From an uncultured Kordia sp. (lineage in GTDB: Bacteria; Bacteroidota; Bacteroidia; Flavobacteriales; Flavobacteriaceae): a stretch of 64,000 bases of DNA. This document shows positions 51,297-59,096 of the stretch, one piece after another. A program made the translations under genes and the position numbers. Below the pieces are notes generated by a model. The model worked only from the letters and a program-made list of their open reading frames with translations, searched no databases and was not told the origin of the DNA. The DNA lies in assembly GCF_947489565.1 (NCBI RefSeq), contig NZ_CANLEA010000014.1, positions 145,705 through 209,704 on the forward strand. The letters run 5' to 3'. Position 1 is the stretch's first letter. Each line of letters begins with the position of its first letter.

Positions 51297-53402
51297 ATGA
51301 ATCCGAATGTATTACAAACTCCTATCGATTACCTAAAAGGCGTTGGTCCAAACCGCGCCGATTTACTGCGTAAGGAACTAGGAATTCATACATATCAAGA
51401 CTTCATCAACCTGTTTCCAAATCGATATATCGATAAAACACGTTATTTTAAAATCAACGAACTGCAACGGAATTCTTCGGAAGTGCAAGTTGTTGGGAAA
51501 ATTGTACATATTAAAATGGTACAGCAAAAACGTGGGAAACGTTTGGTAGCTAAATTTGTAGACGACACAGGCGAAATGGAACTTATATGGTTTCGCGGTC
51601 ACAAGTGGATTAAAGACAGCTTAAAGCTGAATACACCGTATGTCATTTTTGGCAAAACCAATTGGTTTAACGGAACGTTTTCCATGCCGCATCCAGAAAT
51701 GGAACTGTTGAAAGAACACGAACAAAGCTTGCGAACTGCAATGCAACCTGTATATCCATCTACAGAGAAGTTAAACAATAAAGGCATTACCAACAGAGTT
51801 GTCAATAAGTTGATGCAACAACTCTTCATAGAATCGCGCACGCAGTTTTATGAAACCTTGCCTCCTACTATTTTAAATGAACTCAAACTGATTTCTAAAA
51901 GTGAAGCTTTATTCAATATTCACTTTCCTAAAAATCAAGAATTACTGGCTAAAGCGCAATATCGCTTAAAGTTTGAAGAGCTTTTTTATATTCAAATACA
52001 ACTCATCACTAAAAACCTCATTCATAAAAGTAAGATTAAAGGATTTCCGTTTGATCAAGTGGGAGAAAAATTTAATGAGTTTTATAAGAATCATCTACCG
52101 TTTGAACTGACCAACGCACAAAAACGTGTGATTAAGGAAATTCGGAACGATTTAGGTAGCAATGCACAAATGAATCGTTTGTTACAAGGTGATGTTGGTT
52201 CTGGAAAAACCATTGTGGCATTGATGTCTATGTTATTAGCGATTGATAACGATTTTCAGGCCTGCATTATGGCGCCTACGGAGATTTTAGCCATTCAGCA
52301 TTACAACGGTATTGTGGAATTGATTGAACCTTTAGGGTTAAACGTAAAACTTTTAACAGGTTCTGTAAAGACAAAGGACAGACGTGTGATTCACGAAATG
52401 CTAGAAGATGGTTCTTTGCATATTCTGATTGGAACGCATGCTGTGTTGGAAGATAAAGTACAATTCAAAAACCTTGGTTTGGCAATTATTGATGAGCAAC
52501 ATCGCTTCGGAGTTGCCCAACGTGCCAAATTATGGAGAAAAAATACCGTTCCGCCACATATTTTGGTGATGACAGCTACACCAATTCCAAGAACGCTAGC
52601 TATGAGCTTGTATGGCGATTTGGATGTTTCTGTGATTGATGAATTGCCTCCTGGCAGAAAAGCTATTAAAACCGTGCATCGTTACGATAGCAATCGTTTA
52701 AAGGTATTTAAGTTTATTCGTGATGAAATTACCAAAGGAAGACAGATTTATATTGTATATCCGCTCATTCAAGAGTCAGAGCAGTTAGATTATAAAGATT
52801 TAATGGATGGCTACGAAAGTGTAGCGCGAGAATTTCCAATGCCCGATTATCAAATTTCGATTGTTCATGGTAAAATGAAACCTGCAGATAAAGATTTTGA
52901 AATGAATCGTTTTATCAAAGGCGAAACTCAAATTATGGTAGCAACTACGGTGATTGAAGTTGGTGTCAATGTGCCCAATGCTTCTGTGATGATTATTGAA
53001 AGTGCAGAACGTTTTGGACTTTCACAATTGCATCAGTTGCGTGGTCGTGTGGGTCGTGGTGCAGAACAGAGTTTTTGTATTCTCATGACAAGTCATAAGT
53101 TAAGTGCCGATGGAAAAACACGTTTGGAAACCATGGTACAAACCAGCGACGGATTTGAAATTGCTGAAGTCGATCTAAAATTACGCGGCCCTGGAAATAT
53201 CATGGGAACGCAACAAAGTGGTGTGTTAAACCTCAAAATTGCAGACATTGTAAAAGATAATGATATTCTCAAAACGGCACGTTATTTTGCTTTACAAGTC
53301 TTAAAAGCCGATCCGAATTTGATGTTACCAGAACACAAAGCCGTTCGTTATACCTTTGCCCAATTGGTAAAACATAAGAATATTTGGAATTATATTAGTT
53401 AG
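51297..53402 (+). CDS. recG: ATP-dependent DNA helicase RecG
   Basis: The 701-residue helicase has the standard RecG order. The N-terminal wedge/OB domain is about residues 1-230 (P-I-D-Y-L-K-G-V-G-P-N-R-A, V-G-K-I-V-H-I). Then follow G-D-V-G-S-G-K-T (Walker A), M-A-P-T-E-I-L-A-I-Q-H, D-E-Q-H-R-F-G-V, M-T-A-T-P-I-P-R-T-L-A, and the helicase C domain with T-T-V-I-E-V-G-V-N-V-P and the Q-L-H-Q-L-R-G-R-V-G-R-G motif. It reverses stalled forks and resolves junctions. Length and motifs are complete. Confidence 0.97.
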   Translation: MNPNVLQTPIDYLKGVGPNRADLLRKELGIHTYQDFINLFPNRYIDKTRYFKINELQRNSSEVQVVGKIVHIKMVQQKRGKRLVAKFVDDTGEMELIWFRGHKWIKDSLKLNTPYVIFGKTNWFNGTFSMPHPEMELLKEHEQSLRTAMQPVYPSTEKLNNKGITNRVVNKLMQQLFIESRTQFYETLPPTILNELKLISKSEALFNIHFPKNQELLAKAQYRLKFEELFYIQIQLITKNLIHKSKIKGFPFDQVGEKFNEFYKNHLPFELTNAQKRVIKEIRNDLGSNAQMNRLLQGDVGSGKTIVALMSMLLAIDNDFQACIMAPTEILAIQHYNGIVELIEPLGLNVKLLTGSVKTKDRRVIHEMLEDGSLHILIGTHAVLEDKVQFKNLGLAIIDEQHRFGVAQRAKLWRKNTVPPHILVMTATPIPRTLAMSLYGDLDVSVIDELPPGRKAIKTVHRYDSNRLKVFKFIRDEITKGRQIYIVYPLIQESEQLDYKDLMDGYESVAREFPMPDYQISIVHGKMKPADKDFEMNRFIKGETQIMVATTVIEVGVNVPNASVMIIESAERFGLSQLHQLRGRVGRGAEQSFCILMTSHKLSADGKTRLETMVQTSDGFEIAEVDLKLRGPGNIMGTQQSGVLNLKIADIVKDNDILKTARYFALQVLKADPNLMLPEHKAVRYTFAQLVKHKNIWNYIS

Positions 53403-53406
53403 CGCT

Positions 53407-53510
53407 AACGCGAGTTTCGAACTCGTGCCTGGCGTTAGATATTAGATCGCTTTGCTGTTAGATCTTTTTTAATACATTTTCTCGTGTTAGCGCGAGTTTC
53501 CAATTCGTGT
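53407..53510. repeat. Two palindromic CGCGAGTTTC...GTG repeats after recG
   Basis: Copies at 53407-53429 and 53489-53510 share the core CGCGAGTTTC with those in the hydroxyproline cluster, with variable middle bases (GAACTCGTGCC, CAATTCGTGT). Between them is a TTAGATATTAGATCGC-type stretch. The arms CGAGTTT/GAACTCG make a possible hairpin. Confidence 0.75.
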
Positions 53511-53582
53511 ATTCTAACTAAACAAAAAATTGTACTTTTAATACTGTCTTAAAAAATAATCAACTTAAAAAACCACAACAAT

Positions 53583-53954
53583 ATGAAATTAGGTGCATTT
53601 TCAGTAAGTCTTGCTGTAAAAGACATTCACGCTTCCAAAGCTTTTTATGAGAATTTAGGTTTTTCAACCTTTCATGGAGATATCAATCAGAATTGGTTGA
53701 TTATGAAAAATGAACAAGTTGTCATTGGGCTTTTTCAAGGAATGTTTGAAGATAATATTTTAACCTTCAATCCGGGTTGGTCTCAAGATGCACAGCCTTT
53801 GGAATCATTTACAGATATTAGAGATATTCAAAAAGAATTGAAAAGTAAAAACTTCGAATTTTCATCAGAAGCCGATGAAAGTACTTCGGGACCTGCAAAT
53901 TTTGTAATTAAAGATCCTGATGGGAATGTCATTTTAATGGATCAGCATGTGTAA
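53583..53954 (+). CDS. VOC/glyoxalase-fold protein
   Basis: The 123-residue protein has the beta-alpha-beta-beta-beta repeat of the vicinal-oxygen-chelate family: F-S-V-S-L-A-V-K-D-I-H-A-S-K-A-F-Y-E-N-L-G-F near the start and F-V-I-K-D-P-D-G-N-V-I at the end. The usual metal ligands (H/Q and E) are not clearly conserved, so the activity (resistance, dioxygenase or lyase) cannot be named. Confidence 0.88.
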   Translation: MKLGAFSVSLAVKDIHASKAFYENLGFSTFHGDINQNWLIMKNEQVVIGLFQGMFEDNILTFNPGWSQDAQPLESFTDIRDIQKELKSKNFEFSSEADESTSGPANFVIKDPDGNVILMDQHV

Positions 53955-54104
53955 ATTGGACTTGTTTCACTTCACTTCGTTCAGTGTAAACACTCTTAGA
54001 ATGTTAGACATGCTGGGCTTTTAGATTGTTAGACTTGTTTTAAATAGATGACTTCATCTTTGTTTTACAATGACGATTCTTAGTTTATTAATTACAAAAA
54101 AACA

Positions 54105-54138
54105 AAAAGCGCCTTTCGAATGAATTGGCGCTTTTTTT
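54105..54138. terminator. Bidirectional terminator
   Basis: AAAAAGCGCC pairs with GGCGCTTTTTTT around TTTCGAATGAATT. It lies between convergent genes ending at 53954 (plus) and 54194 (minus). Confidence 0.85.
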
Positions 54139-54193
54139 ATGTGATGAATGACGGTGATTGGTTTTTCATTCACATAGCAATTTTTAATATATC

Positions 54194-55303
54194 TTAGTTG
54201 ATGCTTTCTCCTTTGTTCGCTTTATCTAAATTTGCTTGCACTCTGCCTTTACTAGCTTCGTTTGGAGCATTTGCTAAAGCTTTCTTTAAGTGTTTTGCCG
54301 CAGATTTATGATCGCCTTTGGCAGAATATGCTCTTGCCATTCCGTAATGTACTGGCCAAGTTCCTTTGTTTTTCTTAGCGTTGTATTTAAAAACTTCCAT
54401 CGCTTTGTCTTGCATTCCTTGTCCTAACAATTGACGTCCATATTGGTGAATTTCAAAAACGGTAGCCGTTGGTAAAACTTCGTCCATAGATGCTAAAGCT
54501 TCCGTTTTTTTGTCTAATTTCATTAAGATAGCTGCTTTGATTTGTGTATTGTTAAAGGTTTGCTTGCTGTAAAACTGTCCTGCAATGGCATTATTTATCC
54601 AAGTTAAAGCTTCGTTTAAATCGCCTCCATTGTTTAAGGCATATCCAGCTGCTTGTTCCCAAGTTTGACGTTGGAATCCTGGTTGATCTTGCATTTTGTT
54701 TCGAATGTCAGCCAATACGATATTTGTCACATCAAAGCCCACTTTAAAAGGAATTTCCTTCTTTCCCCATTGCAAAGCTAAGGTTGCAGAATTCGCATCT
54801 ACACTCACAAAATTATACGTTAATAATTCTACATGTGGAATTTCTTTAGAAGTCACATCTACTTGCAACACATCTTCTGATGGCTTGTAAAAATAACTTC
54901 CCCATGAAGTGCTATTACTTGAAAAAATGACGGTTACATTTCCATTGTCTCTAACAATCATGTGTAATCCATACGTTCCTGCTTTGATCGCTTTGCCTTC
55001 TACAGTAGCATCTTCACTAAACGTAATGGTTGTATTTTCATTGGCTCCAGCACGCCAAGGTGCAGCTTTCGAAGTTCCAAATCCGAGGTTATTCAATCCG
55101 TAAGGAACAAGTTTTCCCCAAATTTCGCGTCCGCGGACACTTGGTCTTGAGTACGTTACGGAAACTTCAGAGATTCCAACCGTTTGAGAAATGGTTGCTT
55201 TTTGACTTCCGCGTGGTATATTGAGTTGGGCAAAAGTGGTTGTAGCAAAAAGTAAGCATACAAAAAGGGAGAGACTCCCTATAAAGGTAGTTTTTGTTTT
55301 CAT
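54194..55303 (-). CDS. DUF2911 exported protein with C-terminal TPR-like helices
   Basis: The 369-residue protein has a signal peptide ending near T-F-A-Q. The DUF2911 block (about 28-180) includes Y-S-R-P-S-V-R-G-R-E-I-W-G, P-Y-G-L-N-N-L-G-F, W-R-A-G-A-N-E-N-T-T-I-T-F and K-A-G-T-Y-G-L-H-M-I. The C-terminal third is a TPR-like helical array (A-L-T-W-I-N-N-A-I, M-E-V-F-K-Y-N-A-K, A-A-K-H-L-K-K-A-L). DUF2911 proteins are common in Bacteroidota envelopes; their function is not known. Confidence 0.9.
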   Translation of the reverse strand: MKTKTTFIGSLSLFVCLLFATTTFAQLNIPRGSQKATISQTVGISEVSVTYSRPSVRGREIWGKLVPYGLNNLGFGTSKAAPWRAGANENTTITFSEDATVEGKAIKAGTYGLHMIVRDNGNVTVIFSSNSTSWGSYFYKPSEDVLQVDVTSKEIPHVELLTYNFVSVDANSATLALQWGKKEIPFKVGFDVTNIVLADIRNKMQDQPGFQRQTWEQAAGYALNNGGDLNEALTWINNAIAGQFYSKQTFNNTQIKAAILMKLDKKTEALASMDEVLPTATVFEIHQYGRQLLGQGMQDKAMEVFKYNAKKNKGTWPVHYGMARAYSAKGDHKSAAKHLKKALANAPNEASKGRVQANLDKANKGESIN

Positions 55304-55482
55304 AATTTTAGGTGTTAATTAGGTTTCTGTAAGGTAAAATTTCAAACTGTGCAGACTTGTTATAGGTTTGTTAATCTTGTAACGAAATATGTTAATTAAC
55401 ATTTGTAAGATAACATCCTATCCAAGAAAATGTTAGTATCTTTCGACCGTTTTTGAGATCTAAATTTTAGAGCGAGATTGAT

Positions 55483-56241
55483 ATGAAAAAGATCGTGTAT
55501 TGTTTGTTACTTTTCCCCGTATTCCTAAAAGCACAAATTAATGAAAGTGATTCACTTAAACTGAAAGCCGATTTATCATTAACTGGTTTTTGGCAGGCTG
55601 GAAATGTAGATACGTTTATTTTTAGAGCAAAATCGGAAGTAGCGTTTACACCATTTAGAAAGTGGGCTTTTAAAACGAAAAACTCCTATGTATACCAAGA
55701 GTTTGGAAAGGAAAAGGCTGATGAAGATATTCTGAGTCTTAATTTTTTATATCTGAATCCTGAACGAAAATTTTATCCTTTAGCACTTGCCTTTGTGAGT
55801 ACCAATTTCCGTAGAGAAATCGATTTGCGCTACCTTGTTGGTGGCGGTGTTACGTATCAAATTCTAACACATAAAAAACATTGGTTAAAAGTTTCGCTTA
55901 CGAGCGAATACGAGTATACTAGCTTTTCTATGACCGATTTTAATTATGATGAATTTGATGGAAGCGGCACGATAAATACACTACGCGGAACACTTTGGAT
56001 CAACGGAAAGTATCATCTATTTAAAGATAAAATCATTCTAAGTCATGAAAGTTATTTTCAACCTTCATTGCGATATGGCAATAATTTTCGCTGGCGCGCA
56101 GATATTGGTGTCGAATTGCCTATTTGGAAGTTTTTAAATTTTAAAGTGAATTATTTACATACGTTTGAAAGTGTTGTCATTGCCGATCAAAAGCAAGAAG
56201 ATCAGTTTTTGACTTTTGGATTCACGTTGAAAAGTTATTAG
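55483..56241 (+). CDS. DUF481-family outer-membrane beta-barrel protein
   Basis: The 252-residue protein has a signal peptide ending near L-K-A-Q and an L-K-A-D-L-S-L-T-G-F-W-Q-A-G-N start, as in YdiY-like DUF481 proteins. Alternating strands follow (F-K-T-K-N-S-Y-V-Y-Q-E-F, L-R-G-T-L-W-I-N-G-K-Y). The barrel ends F-G-F-T-L-K-S-Y. It is probably a small outer-membrane porin-like or structural protein. A GGGTATT array begins just after its stop. Confidence 0.85.
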   Translation: MKKIVYCLLLFPVFLKAQINESDSLKLKADLSLTGFWQAGNVDTFIFRAKSEVAFTPFRKWAFKTKNSYVYQEFGKEKADEDILSLNFLYLNPERKFYPLALAFVSTNFRREIDLRYLVGGGVTYQILTHKKHWLKVSLTSEYEYTSFSMTDFNYDEFDGSGTINTLRGTLWINGKYHLFKDKIILSHESYFQPSLRYGNNFRWRADIGVELPIWKFLNFKVNYLHTFESVVIADQKQEDQFLTFGFTLKSY

Positions 56242-56246
56242 TTTTG

Positions 56247-56290
56247 GTATTGGGTATTGGGTATTGGGTATTGGGTATTGGGTATTGGGT
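56247..56290 (+). repeat. GGGTATT heptamer array, potential G-quadruplex
   Basis: Six GGG runs at a 7-bp period (56252, 56259, 56266, 56273, 56280, 56287), separated by TATT loops, start 6 bp after the DUF481 stop. Four or more GGG runs with 4-base loops satisfy a quadruplex pattern. It may serve in 3' end formation or be a simple expanded repeat. Confidence 0.85.
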
Positions 56291-56443
56291 CTCTTCGTTT
56301 TTGGGTTGATGGAAAAATATCTAATTCTCAAATCGAGCATTATTGAAATAGAAATAGTTTTTATTGAAAACACTTAGTGTAGCTATCGAGATTCAATTGA
56401 AATATAGGTTTTATTTATGTTCTAGACTGCGTTCGAACTGACA

Positions 56444-56905
56444 CTATTTTTTCTGTTTTTTCCGCATTTCACTTCTTCGCATTGGCATGGAATCTACTTT
56501 ATTGAAGAGTTTAGTTGTAGTCAAAACGTTGGTTTGTTGTAGCTTCACGCCGCCATCCAAACCTATGAGGATAACTTCGAATTCCTTTTTATCATTTACG
56601 ACTTTTGAAAGTTTTCCATGAAGTTTTCCAACATTATTCAACGTTACATCTTTATAATTTATAAATGTAAAATCTTCTTGAATGATTGTGTATACCACAA
56701 ATTTACGTGCTATCATTTCACTCGCTGCATTCTTTATGTGAGTAAGTTGCGCTTGAAACTGTTTGGATTCGGGATAGGTCGTTTTTACAATGAGAATTCT
56801 ATGTTCCCATTGGTGTTGTTTTAAATCTTGTGCGCTCAACTTAGCAAATGACAAACTCATGATAATGATAAAAATGATTCTATTATTTAGTATCCTGCTT
56901 TTCAT
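56444..56905 (-). CDS. DUF4174-family secreted protein
   Basis: The 153-residue protein has a signal peptide ending near K-L-S-A-Q. The core W-E-H-R-I-L-I-V-K-T, R-K-F-V-V-Y-T-I-I and F-E-V-I-L-I-G-L-D-G-G-V-K-L matches the thioredoxin-fold-like DUF4174 family (no cysteine pair). Such proteins are exported and uncharacterised. The C-terminal R-R-S-E-M-R-K-K-Q-K-K tail is basic. It heads toward the GGGTATT array and converges with the DUF481 gene. Confidence 0.85.
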   Translation of the reverse strand: MKSRILNNRIIFIIIMSLSFAKLSAQDLKQHQWEHRILIVKTTYPESKQFQAQLTHIKNAASEMIARKFVVYTIIQEDFTFINYKDVTLNNVGKLHGKLSKVVNDKKEFEVILIGLDGGVKLQQTNVLTTTKLFNKVDSMPMRRSEMRKKQKK

Positions 56906-56917
56906 TGTAATGAGTTG

Positions 56918-57496
56918 TTACTTTTTACCGTATTTAGTGAAATCATAAAACATTGTATCTGTATGTACTTGCCAACGATCATTCAAATATTTCACATAGC
57001 ATGAACCTTCGTAGCTTTCCAATGGTTTTTGTGACTTGATATAATAATCTTCGTGAAATGGTGTTCGTTTCGGATTAATGATTTTATAGTTTATTTTATA
57101 ATAATCATCAATCGGAATGACATCTTTAATTTCTATAGCGCCGTGAGCTACTGTTTTTAAAATCACCGATTCAATCTCGTCATTATTAGATCGAGTAGTT
57201 CCTTTTATAAAAATATCAGACTTTGCTAATAATTCTATTTTGTAGGTTTTATTGTTGCGAGATGTATCAATCAATTTCAGTTTTACATATCCGTTTTTTT
57301 CAAGATTTTTATAGTTCGTGTAATTAGGCTGATTTATTTCTTCAACAAATGAATATCTTTTATAAATTGAAACAATATCGTCCGTAAACATAATTTCGTT
57401 TACAAATTTTTCTGCGGAAGCGTTTACAAATTTATGCTGTGAAACGCATGAAACGACACACATCAAAATTAAAATATAGTAATATTTAATTCGCAT
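56918..57496 (-). CDS. Lipoprotein of unknown function
   Basis: The ATG at 57496 gives 192 residues with a lipobox ending in C-V-V-S-C (about C17). The rest is beta-rich: F-V-N-E-I-M-F-T-D-D-I-V, G-A-I-E-I-K-D-V-I-P-I-D-D-Y-Y-K-I, ending with W-Q-V-H-T-D-T-M-F. The preceding gene's stop is 10 bp away, so the two are likely co-transcribed. A longer start (57514) overlaps that gene and is less likely. No family recognised. Confidence 0.65.
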   Translation of the reverse strand: MRIKYYYILILMCVVSCVSQHKFVNASAEKFVNEIMFTDDIVSIYKRYSFVEEINQPNYTNYKNLEKNGYVKLKLIDTSRNNKTYKIELLAKSDIFIKGTTRSNNDEIESVILKTVAHGAIEIKDVIPIDDYYKINYKIINPKRTPFHEDYYIKSQKPLESYEGSCYVKYLNDRWQVHTDTMFYDFTKYGKK

Positions 57497-57506
57497 ACAT
57501 TCAGTG

Positions 57507-57980
57507 TTAGTCAATTCGAACTAGTTCACGAAATTCTTGATTATTGAAGTCGCCTCCAATAAATAACCTGTCTGTTTCTTTGGTTTTTCCTTTGGCTATA
57601 AAAAGATTAAAAGACTCTGAATCTCCATACGGATCTTCACCTTTTCCCCTAAAAAATATAACATGAGGATTTCCGTGAATCGTAGTCAACAAAAAAGGAA
57701 CCTTCATCTCTTTTTCTTTTTCAGGATAAGTCAGAAAACCTGCATGATATATTGGATATTTTGACAATTCTTCAAGAAACATTTCGGGTATTAAACTTAA
57801 CGCAGACACATCTTTTTGAAAAGCAATCTGAAAGTTTTTCTCTTCATTTTTCCAAGTACCATCAATAGCACTTGCCACTACGTTTTCTTTGTTGTACGTA
57901 TATGTAAGAGCTGGTTCAGTTTGACTGTATGTGTTTAGCACAAATGCTAACAGAAATAAAAGAGTCACTGATTTTCTCAT
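57507..57980 (-). CDS. Secreted protein of unknown function
   Basis: The 157-residue protein has a signal peptide ending near N-T-Y-S-Q. It includes A-I-D-G-T-W-K-N-E-E-K-N-F-Q-I-A-F and Y-P-E-K-E-K-E-M-K-V-P-F-L-L-T, with a F-R-G-K-G-E-D-P-Y-G block. It looks like a small beta protein of lipocalin-like or similar type but is unassigned. The next gene follows after 10 bp. Confidence 0.6.
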   Translation of the reverse strand: MRKSVTLLFLLAFVLNTYSQTEPALTYTYNKENVVASAIDGTWKNEEKNFQIAFQKDVSALSLIPEMFLEELSKYPIYHAGFLTYPEKEKEMKVPFLLTTIHGNPHVIFFRGKGEDPYGDSESFNLFIAKGKTKETDRLFIGGDFNNQEFRELVRID

Positions 57981-58047
57981 GGCTTTGATGGTTTTAAAGT
58001 ATTTCCTAAAGTTATTAAGAATATTCAGTAAAATCGAGCATCCGACT

Positions 58048-58944
58048 TTATTTTCTCAATTCCTCAATGATTTCAGTGCTTACCCAATAAATATCCTGAT
58101 TGCTGGTGTAGAAGAAATACTTACCATCGGCAGAAACAAATGGACACAACTCATGACCTTTTGTGTTTATTTTGTCTCCCATGTTCTTCGATTTTGTCCA
58201 AGTTCCATCAGCATTTTTAAAACTAATGTACAAGTCGCCTCTTCCCAATCCTTCTGGACGATTTGCACAAAAAATGATATATTTTTCTTTTGGATCAATA
58301 AAGACATCGGCTTCATAATATTTTGTGTTGATGGCTTCACTCAATACGACAGCTTTTTGAAACTTTCCGTCTATGTATTTTGAAGAATAAATATCAAAAC
58401 TTTGCCCTCTGTTCGCTGAATTTCTTTTGTTTGACGAAAAATACATCGTTCCATTTTCTGTAAATGAAATATAGTATTCATCATTTTTTGTGTTGATATT
58501 TGAACCTGCATTGATCGGTTCAGACCACTTTCCTCCTATTTTTTCTACATACCAAATATCGTGATCATTTTTAGCACTTTTCCCATCTAGTGAACGCTGC
58601 GAGATAAAATACAATCGCTTTTCATCTGGAGATAAAAACGGATCGTTGAAGCCAAATTTTTTATTTGATAAGATCGTTTTTGGTTTCGTCCATTTATTTT
58701 TTACAAGTTCCGTATATCGAATTTCTGTATTTCCTCCAACATCAACTCCATAGTAAAATGCTGTCGCAGCTTTGTTAAATACAGAACCAAATTCGTATTC
58801 TGTTTTTTTAGAAATTAAATCGGGCGCAAATACTTCTGGCGTTATTGATGGTGGTTTTTGTTTTAGATATTTTAAGTCGTTTTGTGCATATCCTACAAAA
58901 GAAATAAGCAGTATAAAAAGTAGACACTTGGTTCGTATATACAT
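58048..58944 (-). CDS. Secreted PD40/TolB-like beta-propeller protein
   Basis: The ATG at 58944 gives 298 residues with a signal peptide ending near V-G-Y-A-Q. Repeated PD40 units follow: D-P-F-L-S-P-D-E-K-R-L-Y-F-I-S, Y-I-S-F-T-E-N-G-T-M-Y-F-S-S, V-F-I-D-P-K-E-K-Y-I-I-F-C-A-N and P-F-V-S-A-D-G-K-Y-F-F-Y-T-S. Each starts with a P-D-G-like turn. This is a TolB-type propeller, common in Bacteroidota, probably a periplasmic binding or scaffold protein. No peptidase or OmpA domain follows. Confidence 0.85.
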   Translation of the reverse strand: MYIRTKCLLFILLISFVGYAQNDLKYLKQKPPSITPEVFAPDLISKKTEYEFGSVFNKAATAFYYGVDVGGNTEIRYTELVKNKWTKPKTILSNKKFGFNDPFLSPDEKRLYFISQRSLDGKSAKNDHDIWYVEKIGGKWSEPINAGSNINTKNDEYYISFTENGTMYFSSNKRNSANRGQSFDIYSSKYIDGKFQKAVVLSEAINTKYYEADVFIDPKEKYIIFCANRPEGLGRGDLYISFKNADGTWTKSKNMGDKINTKGHELCPFVSADGKYFFYTSNQDIYWVSTEIIEELRK

Positions 58945-59044
58945 CGTATTTTGTTTTTGATTGATGATGAAAGCTATATGAATATGAACTAAAAACAAAA
59001 CCTTTTATTGCTTTTAACATTCTTATAATCAACTATTTTTCATC

Positions 59045-59074
59045 AAAAAAGCCTTTCACAATGGAAAGGCTTTT
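59045..59074 (-). terminator. Terminator of the endonuclease gene
   Basis: AAAAAAGCCTTTC and GGAAAGGCTTTT pair around ACAAT, 22 bp beyond the minus-strand end at 59097. Confidence 0.85.
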
Positions 59075-59096
59075 AAGTATTTTATGAATGGTTATT

